From Vibrio intestinalis (GTDB taxonomy: Bacteria > Pseudomonadota > Gammaproteobacteria > Enterobacterales > Vibrionaceae): a stretch of DNA of 64,000 bases. The notes beneath the pieces are model-generated. The model had not been told where the DNA came from. It made no database searches and was given only the letters and a program-made list of their open reading frames with translations. Below are positions 40,142 through 49,400 of the stretch, piece by piece (within the stretch, counting starts at the first letter, position 1; each line of letters starts with the position of its first letter). The position numbers and the translations under genes were made by a program. The stretch spans positions 62,001-126,000 of the forward strand of contig NZ_JANAVY020000009.1 of NCBI RefSeq assembly GCF_025195085.2. Direction: 5' to 3'.

Positions 40142-40876
40142 CTATGATTTACGCGCTTCAACCATGATTGCTTTCATATCTGCCACTGATTTCTCTAAGC
40201 CATCAAATACTGCGCGGCCGATGATTGAGTGGCCGATGTTTAGCTCGTAGATCTCTGGGATTGCTGCGATAGGCGCAACGTTGTGGTAAGTCAAACCATG
40301 ACCAGCATTTACCGTGATACCTAGATCAGCCGCGTAGCTTGCGCCCGCTGCGATTTTCTTTAGCTCATCTTGCTGATCTTCTTCGCTAATCGCATCAGCA
40401 TAGTGGCCAGTGTGCAGCTCAATAAAAGGTGCGCCACATGCTTTCGCTGCGTCGATTTGCTCACGGTCAGCATCAATAAACAGCGATACTTTAATGCCCG
40501 CTGCTGTTAATTTTTGAGTTGCGGCTTTTACTTTTTCCAGTTGACCAGCCACGTTTAAGCCACCTTCAGTAGTAAGCTCTTCACGCTTTTCAGGCACTAA
40601 ACATACATATTCAGGTTTAGTGCTTAACGCAATCTCTACCATCTCATCCGTAACGGCCATTTCAAGGTTCATACGTGTTTGTAGCGTTTCACGTAGAATA
40701 CGAACATCGCGGTCGTTGATATGACGACGGTCTTCACGTAGGTGAATAGTGATGCCATCCGCGCCCGCACGCTCAGCAATTTCTGCTGCATGCACAGGAT
40801 CTGGGTATTTCGTACCACGTGCATTACGTAGTGTCGCGATATGGTCGATGTTTACACCTAGGTAGATTGAGCTCAT
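40142..40876 (-). CDS. pdxJ: Pyridoxine 5'-phosphate synthase
   Basis: 244 aa TIM-barrel enzyme that closes the pyridoxine ring from 1-deoxyxylulose 5-phosphate and 3-amino-2-oxopropyl phosphate in vitamin B6 synthesis. Typical features are the N terminus [16 protein letters not shown], the HLREDRRHI loop, and the ELHTGHYAD and GHGLTYHNV motifs. The start overlaps the recO stop by four bases (ATGA), so the two are translationally coupled. Confidence 0.97.
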   Translation of the reverse strand: MSSIYLGVNIDHIATLRNARGTKYPDPVHAAEIAERAGADGITIHLREDRRHINDRDVRILRETLQTRMNLEMAVTDEMVEIALSTKPEYVCLVPEKREELTTEGGLNVAGQLEKVKAATQKLTAAGIKVSLFIDADREQIDAAKACGAPFIELHTGHYADAISEEDQQDELKKIAAGASYAADLGITVNAGHGLTYHNVAPIAAIPEIYELNIGHSIIGRAVFDGLEKSVADMKAIMVEARKS

Positions 40877-41595
40877 TTTCCAATACTCCGTTTGGGAACC
40901 ATGCTTATAAAGAGTTCCCTGCTTTTTAATGGTTTGCCGCCAAGATAAGGCTTTAACGCTATACGTGTAAAGCGTTTTGCAGCTTTAAGTTGTTCTTTGG
41001 TTATAAATCTACGTTCACTAATGGCGATCAGTTCATCGCCCATGAACGTGAGGTTATCGTTTCTCACCGAGGCAATAAATCCTTTTTGCTCGCGATAACG
41101 ATAGGTCATCTTTGGATCAATCGGCTCACCAGAGCCCGCACAATTCAGAAAGTCCACGCCGTAACCCATGGCTTGCAATAAAGCTAATTCGAAGCGACGT
41201 AACGCTGGTTCTGGGTTATCGGCCTGAGCGAGCTCAGTTAAAGCGTGCAGATAATCGTGGAACAGTGCAGGCATTGGCACCTCGGCCATTAACACACGCC
41301 CAATCAACTCGTTGACATACATGCCTGAGTAAAGGTTAATGCCGGTCAGAGGTAACCCAAGGCTGATTGGCTCCGCTTGGCGCAACGTTTTCATTGAGCC
41401 GCCGCCCGACCATTTAAGCAATAATGGCGTAAAGGGTTGCAGCGCCCCTTTTAGATTAGAACGCTTACTACGAGCCCCTTTTGACATTAAGGTCACCCGG
41501 CCAAACTCCTCACTGAACACATCGAGAATCAAACTGGATTCACTGTATGGTCGGCGATGAAGAACAAAGCAGCGCTGTAAACCTTCTGCGGACAT
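40873..41595 (-). CDS. recO: DNA repair protein RecO
   Basis: 240 aa mediator that loads RecA onto SSB-coated DNA in the RecFOR pathway. It has an N-terminal OB fold ([20 protein letters not shown], then [21 protein letters not shown]) and a helical C-terminal part. The length is that of gammaproteobacterial RecO. A terminator lies in the 96-base gap before it, so some transcription must start within or read past that site. It overlaps pdxJ. Confidence 0.95.
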   Translation of the reverse strand: MSAEGLQRCFVLHRRPYSESSLILDVFSEEFGRVTLMSKGARSKRSNLKGALQPFTPLLLKWSGGGSMKTLRQAEPISLGLPLTGINLYSGMYVNELIGRVLMAEVPMPALFHDYLHALTELAQADNPEPALRRFELALLQAMGYGVDFLNCAGSGEPIDPKMTYRYREQKGFIASVRNDNLTFMGDELIAISERRFITKEQLKAAKRFTRIALKPYLGGKPLKSRELFISMVPKRSIGK

Positions 41596-41631
41596 ATAAA
41601 CCTTACAATTACCTGACTATCAGAGACTAAA

Positions 41632-41656
41632 AAAGGAGCCAGAGGCTCCTTTCATT
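41632..41656 (-). terminator. Terminator between era and recO
   Basis: AAAGGAGCC/GGCTCCTTT with a 3-base loop; on the minus strand it is followed by TTTAG. It splits the rnc-era unit from recO-pdxJ-acpS. Confidence 0.7.
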
Positions 41657-41691
41657 CTAAACTCGGAGCGAAGCGTACACGCTTCACTGTA

Positions 41692-42672
41692 TTACAAATC
41701 GTCGATGTAACCTAGAGAACGCAGTGCGCGTTCATCGTCAGCCCAACCTGATTTCACTTTAACCCAAGTTTCTAGGTAAACCTTACGACCAAAAAGCTCT
41801 TCCATATCTAGACGTGCTTCGCGACCGATAGTTTTGATCTTCTCGCCGCCTTTACCAATGACCATCTTCTTCTGGCCATTACGCTCAACAAGAATAAGCG
41901 CATTAATGTGGAAGCCATCAGTTTCAGGGTTGTAATCAAAGCGCTCAATCTCAACCGTTACCGAGTATGGCAGTTCTTCACCAGTGAAACGCATCAGCTT
42001 TTCACGCACGATTTCAGAGGCCATGAAACGTTGAGAGCGGTCAGTCACGTATTCCTCAGGGAAGTGGTGAGTCGCTTTTGGTAGATGTTCACGAACGTGC
42101 TTACGCAGTACGTCAATGTTCTTACCGTGCTTAGCCGAAATTGGCACAACATCAACGAAGTCCATCTTGCTCGACATCTCTTGCATGTGCAGCATGACTT
42201 CGTTGCGGTCTTGAACTACGTCTACCTTGTTAACACATAAAACCACTGGGAAATTAGACTTTTGAAGTTTGGTTAATACCATTTCATCGTCTTTCGTCCA
42301 GTGTGTACCATCGACCAAGAAGAACACGAGGTTTACATCACTCAGGGAAGAGTTTGCCGCGCGGTTCATCAAACGGTTGATCGCACGCTTCTCTTCAATG
42401 TGTAGACCTGGAGTGTCAACGAAAATCGCTTGGTAATCACCTTCCGTATCCACGCCCATGATGCGGTGACGCGTCGTTTGCGGCTTACGAGAAGTGATTG
42501 AAATTTTTTGACCCAGAATTTTGTTCAGTAACGTAGATTTGCCCACGTTTGGACGACCAACAATCGCGACAAAGCCACAGTGTTGGTTTTCCGGCGAGCT
42601 CGGCTCACTGCTCGATGAGAAGTACGCATCGATATCAAATTCTTCGTTTTGGTTGTCTGTTGAATCAGCCAT
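41692..42672 (-). CDS. era: GTPase Era
   Basis: 326 aa essential GTPase for 30S ribosome assembly that binds the 3' end of 16S rRNA. The G domain shows G1 GRPNVGKS (39-46), G3 DTPG (86-89) and G4 NKVD near 152; a KH RNA-binding domain ends the protein ([18 protein letters not shown]). An acidic, serine-rich N-terminal extension of about 30 residues precedes the G domain and makes it longer than the 301 aa of E. coli. It overlaps the rnc stop by eight bases. Confidence 0.97.
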   Translation of the reverse strand: MADSTDNQNEEFDIDAYFSSSSEPSSPENQHCGFVAIVGRPNVGKSTLLNKILGQKISITSRKPQTTRHRIMGVDTEGDYQAIFVDTPGLHIEEKRAINRLMNRAANSSLSDVNLVFFLVDGTHWTKDDEMVLTKLQKSNFPVVLCVNKVDVVQDRNEVMLHMQEMSSKMDFVDVVPISAKHGKNIDVLRKHVREHLPKATHHFPEEYVTDRSQRFMASEIVREKLMRFTGEELPYSVTVEIERFDYNPETDGFHINALILVERNGQKKMVIGKGGEKIKTIGREARLDMEELFGRKVYLETWVKVKSGWADDERALRSLGYIDDL

Positions 42673-43342
42673 TGGTTAGTTGCTCTAATGCTGTTTCCGC
42701 AGCCGCTTGTTCTGCCTTGCGACGGCTGGTGCCTTTACCGATTACAGGTGATCCAATACCTGCTACTTCACACGACACAGTAAATTCTTGGTTGTGTGCT
42801 TCACCTTTAATATTAGTCACTGTGTACACAGGTAGTGGTTTTCTTCGACCTTGTAAAAACTCTTGAAGACGAGTTTTTGGATCTTTTTGAGAAACACCCG
42901 GCTTGATCGCTTCAAGACGCGAGTTGTACCAACTCAAAATAATGCCACGTACGTTTTCAATGTCGCTATCTAAATAAATAGCGCCAATGATGGCTTCTAC
43001 AGCATCAGCTAAGATTGAATCACGACGGAAGCCGCCACTTTTCAACTCACCTGGACCTAATTTTAAGTAATCTCCTAGTTCGAATTCACGACCTAGCTCA
43101 GCCAATGTATTACCACGTACTAGCGTTGCACGCATACGGCTCATATCTCCTTCGTTTACTTTAGGGAAACGATGGTAAAGATCATCAGCAATGACAAAAC
43201 TTAAAATTGAATCGCCCAGAAACTCAAGACGTTCATTGTGTTTACCATTAGCGCTGCGGTGCGTCAGCGCTAAGTTGATAAGCTCAGCATCTTTAAATTG
43301 ATAGCCGAGCTTTTTTTCTAGCAATGCAATTGGAGAATTCAT
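42665..43342 (-). CDS. rnc: Ribonuclease III
   Basis: 225 aa double-strand-specific RNase that processes rRNA precursors. The signature [12 protein letters not shown] holds catalytic E40 and D44, and a second acidic pair lies in [13 protein letters not shown]. The C-terminal third is a double-stranded RNA-binding domain ([20 protein letters not shown], then [11 protein letters not shown]). Coupled to era by an eight-base overlap, as in E. coli, where RNase III cleaves its own leader. The 68 bases between lepB and rnc were not seen to hold a clear processing stem. Confidence 0.97.
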   Translation of the reverse strand: MNSPIALLEKKLGYQFKDAELINLALTHRSANGKHNERLEFLGDSILSFVIADDLYHRFPKVNEGDMSRMRATLVRGNTLAELGREFELGDYLKLGPGELKSGGFRRDSILADAVEAIIGAIYLDSDIENVRGIILSWYNSRLEAIKPGVSQKDPKTRLQEFLQGRRKPLPVYTVTNIKGEAHNQEFTVSCEVAGIGSPVIGKGTSRRKAEQAAAETALEQLTNG

Positions 43343-43410
43343 GCTCTCTCATTAATCTATTAAATAATCTCTTAAATCGTGAAACGGGTTAGCTCAACGA
43401 TGTCAGAGAT

Positions 43411-44307
43411 TTAGTTAATCCCACCGATGCGCTCAAAACGCACACCTGTTGGAACCCAAGTAGGTAAAATACTGCTTTCATCACGATCGCGCTCAAAGCT
43501 AATCCAAATCGCAACGGCTTTACCAACTAAGTTAGCTTCAGGAACAAAACCCCAGAAGCGGCCATCAGAACTGTGGTCACGGTTATCACCCATAACAAAG
43601 TAATGGCCTTCAGGTACAACCCACTCATTCACACCACTGCGAGGCGCATAGTTCTCAACAATGTCGTGTCGTGCTGGGTTAATTAGAATCTTATGTTCAT
43701 GCCCATCAAGCTGCTCGTCCGCTTCAATCATCGCCGTGCGGCCATAGTAATAACCGCTATTGGTTTTATTTAGCTGAGCAACTGGATTACAGCTGGTTTC
43801 GCCTTTCTTCTGTAGGCAAATTTGCTTATCGGCACTGTATCTTACGATGTCGCCCGGCAAGCCGATAACACGTTTAATGTAGTCAACGTTTGGGTCAAGC
43901 GGGAACTTAAATACAATCGGGTCACCACGCTCTGGTTTACCTGTTTCGATAAGCTGCTTACGCCATACTGGGTCTTTTAGGCCGTAGGCGTATTTCTCAA
44001 CCAAGATGAAATCGCCGACTAGCAGCGTTGGCATCATAGATTGAGATGGAATTTGGAATGGTTCGTAAACAAAGCTGCGCAGCAACATAACTACGGCAAT
44101 CACAGGGAAGATAGAAACACTGTTCTCAACCCACCACGGCTGTTTTTTTACTTTCTCGATAGTCTCCGCATCTAGACCGTTGGTCTGAGCTTCGATTTCT
44201 GCAAGCTTTGCAGCGCGCTTCTTAGCAAATACCAACTTTTCTAGACACCAAACAATACCGGTGACAATAGTCAGAATAACTAAGAACAGAGAAAATTTGT
44301 TCGCCAT
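43411..44307 (-). CDS. lepB: Signal peptidase I
   Basis: 298 aa inner-membrane protease that removes signal peptides. Two transmembrane helices near residues 5-22 and 64-80 are followed by the periplasmic catalytic domain, with nucleophile S90 in IPSQSMMPTL and general base K145 in DYIKRVIGLPGD; the GDNRDHSSDGRFWG box is also present. The length is somewhat below the 324 aa of E. coli. lepA is upstream on the same strand, but a hairpin and an ERIC repeat lie between them. Confidence 0.97.
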   Translation of the reverse strand: MANKFSLFLVILTIVTGIVWCLEKLVFAKKRAAKLAEIEAQTNGLDAETIEKVKKQPWWVENSVSIFPVIAVVMLLRSFVYEPFQIPSQSMMPTLLVGDFILVEKYAYGLKDPVWRKQLIETGKPERGDPIVFKFPLDPNVDYIKRVIGLPGDIVRYSADKQICLQKKGETSCNPVAQLNKTNSGYYYGRTAMIEADEQLDGHEHKILINPARHDIVENYAPRSGVNEWVVPEGHYFVMGDNRDHSSDGRFWGFVPEANLVGKAVAIWISFERDRDESSILPTWVPTGVRFERIGGIN

Positions 44308-44335
44308 GTGTTCCCTTACCTTTAGAAATGCGAAA

Positions 44336-44359
44336 GTGAAAGAGCCGAAGCTCTTTCAC
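44336..44359 (-). terminator. Hairpin with UUCG loop between lepA and lepB
   Basis: GTGAAAGAGC pairs with GCTCTTTCAC around a four-base loop that reads TTCG on the transcribed minus strand, a very stable tetraloop. The tail ACTTTCGCATTTC is only moderately T-rich, so it could be a weak terminator or an RNA-protecting stem. Confidence 0.5.
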
Positions 44360-44381
44360 CTATTTAATTATTTTGCTCACG

Positions 44382-44488
44382 CAATACCCTAGCTCGTTGG
44401 AGTTGCAGCTAATCGACAAGCTAACTCAACCCTATCGGGCTGAGTTAACGCAGACAACATGCTGCTGCTTCAAATATGATGGGTATTA
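44382..44488. repeat. ERIC-type repeat 2, behind lepA
   Basis: About 107 bases. Left end AATACCCT...GGAGTTGCAGC and right end GCTGCTTCAAATATGATGGGTATT form terminal inverted repeats like those of ERIC elements. The core holds a palindrome, TAACTCA...TGAGTTA. It is shorter than repeat 1 and lies in the same orientation, with its right end reaching the lepA stop codon. Confidence 0.72.
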
Positions 44489-46279
44489 GTCTTTGCCTAC
44501 GTGAAGAATCGCTAAGAACGCTTCTTGAGGCAGTTCAACGTTACCGATCTGCTTCATACGTTTCTTACCTTCTTTCTGTTTCTTCAACAGTTTCTTCTTA
44601 CGGCTTACGTCACCACCGTAACATTTCGCGATTACGTTTTTACGTAACTGCTTAACGGTTGAACGAGCAATGATGTGGTTACCTATCGCAGCTTGAATTG
44701 CGATATCGAACATCTGACGAGGGATGAACTCTTTCATCTTCTCAACGAGCTGACGGCCACGAGTTTGCGATTGATCTTTGTGAGTGATCATCGCTAGCGC
44801 ATCCACAGTGTCGCCATTTAGAAGTACGTCTACACGAACCATGTTCGATGTTTCAAAGCGCTGGAAGTTGTAATCCAGAGACGCATAACCACGTGATGTT
44901 GACTTCAAGCGGTCGAAGAAGTCTAACACTACTTCTGCCATTGGAATGTCGTAAGTAACCGCAACTTGGTTGCCGTGGTAAACCATGTCTACCTGCATAC
45001 CACGTTTTTCCACACATAGAGTGATAACGTTACCTAGGTATTCAGAAGGCACTAGGATGTTACAACGTGCAATCGGCTCACGAATTTCTTCGATATCGTT
45101 AACCGCAGGTAGCTTAGCTGGGCTATCTACGTAAAGCAGGTTACCGTTGGTCTCTTCAACTTCGTACACTACGGTTGGTGCTGTAGTGATTAGGTCTAGG
45201 TCGTATTCACGCTCTAGACGCTCTTGGATGATTTCCATGTGCAGCATGCCAAGGAAACCACAACGGAAACCAAAGCCTAGTGCAGCCGAGTTTTCTGGCT
45301 CGTAGAATAGAGATGCATCATTTAGGCTTAGCTTACCTAGTGCATCACGGAAGTTTTCGTAATCGTCAGACGATACAGGGAATAGACCTGCGTATACCTG
45401 AGGTTTAACTTTCTTAAAGCCTGGTAGTGGTTTGTCACTGCCGTGTTTAGCTAGGGTTAGCGTATCACCTACTGGCGCACCTAGGATGTCTTTAATACCA
45501 CAAACAACCCAACCTACTTCGCCTGTGCGTAGTACATCTGTGTCTACCTGTTTCGGTGTGAAGATACCCAGACGGTCTACACCCCAGACTTGGCCAGTGC
45601 TCATTACTTTGATCTTGTCGTTCTTCTTCAATTCGCCGTTTTTGATACGAACTAGAGAAACTACGCCAAGGTAGTTATCAAACCATGAGTCAATAATAAG
45701 TGCTTGTAGTGGCGCTTCAGGATCACCTTCTGGCGCTGGAATCGCAGAAACGATGTTCTCTAGAACATCATCAACGCCAATACCTGTTTTCGCACTACAA
45801 CGAGTCGCTTCCATCGCATCGATGCCAACGATCTCTTCGATTTCTTCTGCTACACGCTCTGGATCTGCTGCTGGTAGGTCAATCTTGTTTAGGATTGGCA
45901 CAACCTCTAGTTCCATTTCGATTGCTGTGTAACAGTTAGCAAGAGTTTGAGCCTCTACACCCTGACCAGCGTCAACAACCAATAGTGCACCTTCACACGC
46001 TGCTAGTGAGCGAGATACTTCATACGCAAAGTCTACGTGTCCTGGAGTATCGATGAAGTTTAATTGATAGGTTTCACCGTCTTTAGCCGTGTAGTCAAGA
46101 GTCACACTCTGAGATTTGATGGTGATGCCACGCTCACGCTCAAGATCCATTGAGTCAAGGACTTGGGCTGCCATTTCACGATCGCTTAAACCACCACAAA
46201 CTTGGATTAAACGGTCAGATAGGGTCGACTTACCATGGTCGATGTGGGCGATAATCGAAAAGTTACGAATGTGCTTCAT
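44486..46279 (-). CDS. lepA: Elongation factor 4 (LepA)
   Basis: 597 aa translational GTPase that acts on the ribosome, with roles in initiation and 30S biogenesis. G1 AHIDHGKST near residue 10, DTPGHVDF, and [11 protein letters not shown] are intact, followed by EF-G-like domains and the LepA-specific C-terminal domain rich in lysine ([19 protein letters not shown]). Length is near the 599 aa of E. coli. rseC lies upstream on the same strand, separated by a terminator at 46322. Confidence 0.98.
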   Translation of the reverse strand: MKHIRNFSIIAHIDHGKSTLSDRLIQVCGGLSDREMAAQVLDSMDLERERGITIKSQSVTLDYTAKDGETYQLNFIDTPGHVDFAYEVSRSLAACEGALLVVDAGQGVEAQTLANCYTAIEMELEVVPILNKIDLPAADPERVAEEIEEIVGIDAMEATRCSAKTGIGVDDVLENIVSAIPAPEGDPEAPLQALIIDSWFDNYLGVVSLVRIKNGELKKNDKIKVMSTGQVWGVDRLGIFTPKQVDTDVLRTGEVGWVVCGIKDILGAPVGDTLTLAKHGSDKPLPGFKKVKPQVYAGLFPVSSDDYENFRDALGKLSLNDASLFYEPENSAALGFGFRCGFLGMLHMEIIQERLEREYDLDLITTAPTVVYEVEETNGNLLYVDSPAKLPAVNDIEEIREPIARCNILVPSEYLGNVITLCVEKRGMQVDMVYHGNQVAVTYDIPMAEVVLDFFDRLKSTSRGYASLDYNFQRFETSNMVRVDVLLNGDTVDALAMITHKDQSQTRGRQLVEKMKEFIPRQMFDIAIQAAIGNHIIARSTVKQLRKNVIAKCYGGDVSRKKKLLKKQKEGKKRMKQIGNVELPQEAFLAILHVGKD

Positions 46280-46321
46280 GATTTGGTGTGACTAAACTCT
46301 TGTAAATAGGGACATAAGAAA

Positions 46322-46337
46322 GCCGTCATTTGACGGC
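46322..46337 (-). terminator. Terminator after rseC
   Basis: GCCGTCA-TT-TGACGGC; on the minus strand the stem is followed by TTTCTTA. It lies between rseC and lepA. Confidence 0.55.
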
Positions 46338-46435
46338 ATTTCAATCAAGTTGGCAGATTCTACCCAATTTCTAGGCGCTTCGCACTATATAACCTTACCT
46401 AAGCGAGAGAAACTCTCGTACGATATCGTGCATAG

Positions 46436-46906
46436 CTAGGAAACGGGCTCTCCCAGTACTCTTAATAATATGACTTGTTCGGAAGATTGTCGCTCAATTC
46501 GTGAGGCCAAGTGTTTCGCCGCATAGATACCCGCCAATGCAGATAAGGCCGAAAGGATAATAACCAGCCCTTCTCCTAAACCAAGTGACGGGGCTATCCA
46601 CCAGTTAGCAATCAAAGCGCCAGCCATCAAAGAAAACAAAGGAATCAAATACACCACAGCAGCCGACTGCAATAGGCTTTTTTCCGCCAAACCAATTTCA
46701 ACCACTTGGCCGACTTTAACCATTTTCTTTGTAACAAGATGCCAATGCAGCGCCTTACTACCAATCGCTTTGGAAACAATGCCTGTTCCACAACTTTTTT
46801 GCGACGAGCAGCTAGAGCAGCTGGTTTGCTGCTCACAACTTAACTCGACATCGTAACCTTTTATATTTTTGGTTACAGACGAGACTGTCGCAAGTGCCGT
46901 CATCAT
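46436..46906 (-). CDS. rseC: SoxR-reducing / sigma-E regulator RseC family protein
   Basis: 156 aa inner-membrane protein with two adjacent transmembrane helices (about 82-100 and 107-128). The N-terminal cytoplasmic part carries the family's cysteine cluster, C24, C31, C34 and C40. RseC is linked to SoxR reduction and thiamine or redox functions, and only weakly to sigma-E. It ends the rpoE-rseABC operon, five bases after rseB. Confidence 0.92.
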   Translation of the reverse strand: MMTALATVSSVTKNIKGYDVELSCEQQTSCSSCSSQKSCGTGIVSKAIGSKALHWHLVTKKMVKVGQVVEIGLAEKSLLQSAAVVYLIPLFSLMAGALIANWWIAPSLGLGEGLVIILSALSALAGIYAAKHLASRIERQSSEQVILLRVLGEPVS

Positions 46907-46911
46907 AGCGG

Positions 46912-47868
46912 TTACTTCTCTTGAATGGTCAATTTGACCGACTGGGCAATGCGCTTAGCCGTGGTTGGTGGAATATCACCAATAACGGAGATTTCCATAT
47001 TGCCATTGACTAAGGTATGCATGGTTCTGCGCCCTTGACGCACCACTTGCCCTTTAACTGATTGATCGTCTCGCTCTGAGATATACACAGAGAAAGAAAA
47101 TAGGCCGTCACTGTACATTTGGCTCTCGACCATACGCTCAGTGATCGCCATACGATAGCGATTAAGATCCTTTGCTTCAAAGCCTTTCGGGATCCATTCA
47201 ACATCCCAAAACGTCTCTTTCAACTTACCTTTCGGTAGAGATAGGACTTGAGGCAGTTTCACTTCATTCAGTTTACCCAAGATCTCAGCAATATGATCAT
47301 TTACGCTGTAAGAAATGGTGCGGTATTGCTCTAACACTTCACCGTCGCGATCAACAAGATCAGCACGGAGAGGCAAATGTGTTTTCTCATCGACCCAAAG
47401 AATGTAGGAGTAACGCAGGCCATCTTTTGGTACCACGCGGACAACCTGACAAGCAGAGCCAGCCTCGCGCGCACGGCCAACTTGAATGAAGTCGTAATTT
47501 GTTGAAAGTTCTTTGATGTCTGAGTTCAGTAAAGGAATGGTAGGCGCTACCATATTGCCCGATTCAATCGTGAATGGCTCAACACCAGGCTCGATATAGC
47601 TCACTTCATCACCACGACGAATCACTTCACGAATAGGGCCAGCCAAGTACAACAAGTGGGCAAGTTGGTTCTCTTCATCGCGCGCATGGCGATAAAGTAA
47701 TGGTTCAATACTGTTTTTCTTAATCAGGATATAAGACAGTTCATAATTAAGGTGCTGACTTGCGTCGTTCATTTGAAGCAACAAAGCCTCTGCAGAGGTT
47801 TGCTCTGCAAAGGCCATTGGTGTATTCAAACTGAACAGTGTCAGCGCACTGATCAGGAATTTTTTCAT
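46912..47868 (-). CDS. rseB: Periplasmic sigma-E regulator RseB
   Basis: 318 aa with a signal peptide cleaved after MAFA near residue 21. RseB binds the periplasmic part of RseA and shields it from DegS, and responds to mislocalised lipoproteins or lipopolysaccharide. The two-domain layout (MucB/RseB N-terminal LolA-like fold and smaller C-terminal domain) fits the length. Its start overlaps the end of rseA by four bases. Confidence 0.95.
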   Translation of the reverse strand: MKKFLISALTLFSLNTPMAFAEQTSAEALLLQMNDASQHLNYELSYILIKKNSIEPLLYRHARDEENQLAHLLYLAGPIREVIRRGDEVSYIEPGVEPFTIESGNMVAPTIPLLNSDIKELSTNYDFIQVGRAREAGSACQVVRVVPKDGLRYSYILWVDEKTHLPLRADLVDRDGEVLEQYRTISYSVNDHIAEILGKLNEVKLPQVLSLPKGKLKETFWDVEWIPKGFEAKDLNRYRMAITERMVESQMYSDGLFSFSVYISERDDQSVKGQVVRQGRRTMHTLVNGNMEISVIGDIPPTTAKRIAQSVKLTIQEK

Positions 47869-48482
47869 TCAACTACCGTATCTGAGTGATCATTACGATC
47901 GATAGAGTTTTCACTATTTAGTCTAAGTTGTAATTCGTAATCTTGCAGCATCGCGTTAATACGGCGACGTTGCTCTTGTACGTTCACTTCACTTCTCGGC
48001 GTATCTACGTTTTGACGCGTTAAGCTCACTGGCTCAACTGAACCTGAAAACGGAACAGTTTGCAGCACAGGTAACTGCTCTGATTGCGCATCAGAACCGC
48101 CTTGCTGTTGAACACCCAAAATCACCGCAAGCGAGACGCAAGCAGCAATACCTACTTGGCCAAAGTGCGTTAACCACGCTGGTAGGTAGCGTCTCGCCTT
48201 TTCTGGTGTTGGTTGAGGTTCAATACGTGCATCACCGATGTCAGAGACATTGTGTGATTGACTAAATGAATTATGTGCCGGTTCATTTTCTAGCGCTAAA
48301 GCAACGCTTTCAGCAATATTCCATTCTGGCTTTTCAGGTGCCTCACCGCGAAGAACGTCACCGATTAGGTGGTAATTCTTCCAGGCTTGTAAGCTATCTT
48401 GATCTTGCTCTAATTCACTGATTAAAGCTTTATCGATCAATTCTCCATCCATGAGTGCTGAAAGTTTCTCTTTGTCAGCCAT
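47865..48482 (-). CDS. rseA: Anti-sigma-E factor RseA
   Basis: 205 aa single-pass membrane protein. The N-terminal cytoplasmic domain (MADKEKLSALMDGE, then WKNYHLIGDVLRGE) binds RpoE; a transmembrane helix (VGIAACVSLAVILGV) lies near 103-117; the periplasmic part ends in V-V-E. DegS normally reads an exposed C-terminal motif elsewhere, but the RseA site-1 loop is expected just after the membrane. The start is placed at the conserved MADKEKLSALMDGE; the frame stays open into rpoE. It overlaps rseB by four bases. Confidence 0.94.
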   Translation of the reverse strand: MADKEKLSALMDGELIDKALISELEQDQDSLQAWKNYHLIGDVLRGEAPEKPEWNIAESVALALENEPAHNSFSQSHNVSDIGDARIEPQPTPEKARRYLPAWLTHFGQVGIAACVSLAVILGVQQQGGSDAQSEQLPVLQTVPFSGSVEPVSLTRQNVDTPRSEVNVQEQRRRINAMLQDYELQLRLNSENSIDRNDHSDTVVE

Positions 48483-48507
48483 TATTTTCACCATTATGTT
48501 GCTGGTA

Positions 48508-49086
48508 CTAGCGTTGTAGAAGTGGTTGAATTTTCTTTTCCACCGCTTCACGTGCACGGAAGATACGCGAGCGTACCGTTCCTACTGGGCAATCCATCAC
48601 TGCGGCAATCTCTTCATAGCTCAAGCCATCAAGCTCGCGCAAAGTCATCGCAGTTTTTAAATCGTCTGGCAGTGCTTCTATCGCACTGAAAACAACGTGT
48701 TTCAATTCTTTGGACAACGTTAAGTTCTCAGGGTTCGATATTTCTTTTAATGCACCACCATTTTCGTAATATTCAGCTTCTTCAGTGTCCACATCTTGCG
48801 CTGGTGGCCTACGGCTCTGCGCGACAATATGGTTTTTCGCAGTATTAACCGCAATTCGGTATAACCAAGTATAAAAGGCGCTTTCGCCGCGGAAACTTGG
48901 TATTGCTCGATATGCCTTAATAAATGCTTCTTGTGCTACATCAGCAACATCACCGGGATTGTTGATGTAACGAGAAATAAGATTGCAGACTTTGTTTTGA
49001 TATCTCAAAACCAATAAATTGAATGCTTGCTTATCTCCACTCTGAACTCGCTCAATTAATACTTGATCGGTCAGTTGCTCGTTCAT
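48508..49086 (-). CDS. rpoE: RNA polymerase sigma-E factor
   Basis: 192 aa extracytoplasmic-function sigma factor for envelope stress. Region 2 (NLLVLRYQNKVCNLISRY, then AFIKAYRAIPSFRGESAFYTWLYRIA) and region 4 (LRELDGLSYEEIAAVMDCPV) are very close to those of E. coli. The ATG at 49086 gives the conserved N terminus MNEQLTDQVLIERV. First gene of rpoE-rseA-rseB-rseC and divergent from nadB, as in E. coli. A sigma-E-like promoter lies about 100 bases upstream, suggesting autoregulation. Confidence 0.97.
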   Translation of the reverse strand: MNEQLTDQVLIERVQSGDKQAFNLLVLRYQNKVCNLISRYINNPGDVADVAQEAFIKAYRAIPSFRGESAFYTWLYRIAVNTAKNHIVAQSRRPPAQDVDTEEAEYYENGGALKEISNPENLTLSKELKHVVFSAIEALPDDLKTAMTLRELDGLSYEEIAAVMDCPVGTVRSRIFRAREAVEKKIQPLLQR

Positions 49087-49186
49087 TCGAGCGGGTACTC
49101 CTGTCGTTATCAACCCCTACCTACACCGGTATGAGTATTAATTATGCAAAATGTAGTATTGACACCACTGTTTACTTGAGCACTAT

Positions 49187-49213
49187 TGTGACCTAGCAAA
49201 AAAAAGAAAGTTC
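49187..49213 (-). promoter_or_regulatory. Probable sigma-E promoter of rpoE
   Basis: On the minus strand GAACTT (49208-49213) is followed after 16 bases by TCACA (49187-49191). The -35 matches the sigma-E consensus exactly; the -10 is a fair match to TCnnA. The spacer holds a T-run, which is common in such promoters. Confidence 0.5.
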
Positions 49214-49400
49214 AAAGTTATTTCAAATTTTTCTTAGGAAGTGATGACCAACACCCTTATAAAAATGAATTGTGAGGATGAAGGCGAGCAAAAGCAATGG
49301 CATTTCGCAACAATTGCATGCCACGCAGTGGTATTATTGCCATTAATTGAATTGGACAGAGTGCTCCCACTCTAAAATAACTCAGGAATTTAAAAGTTTT

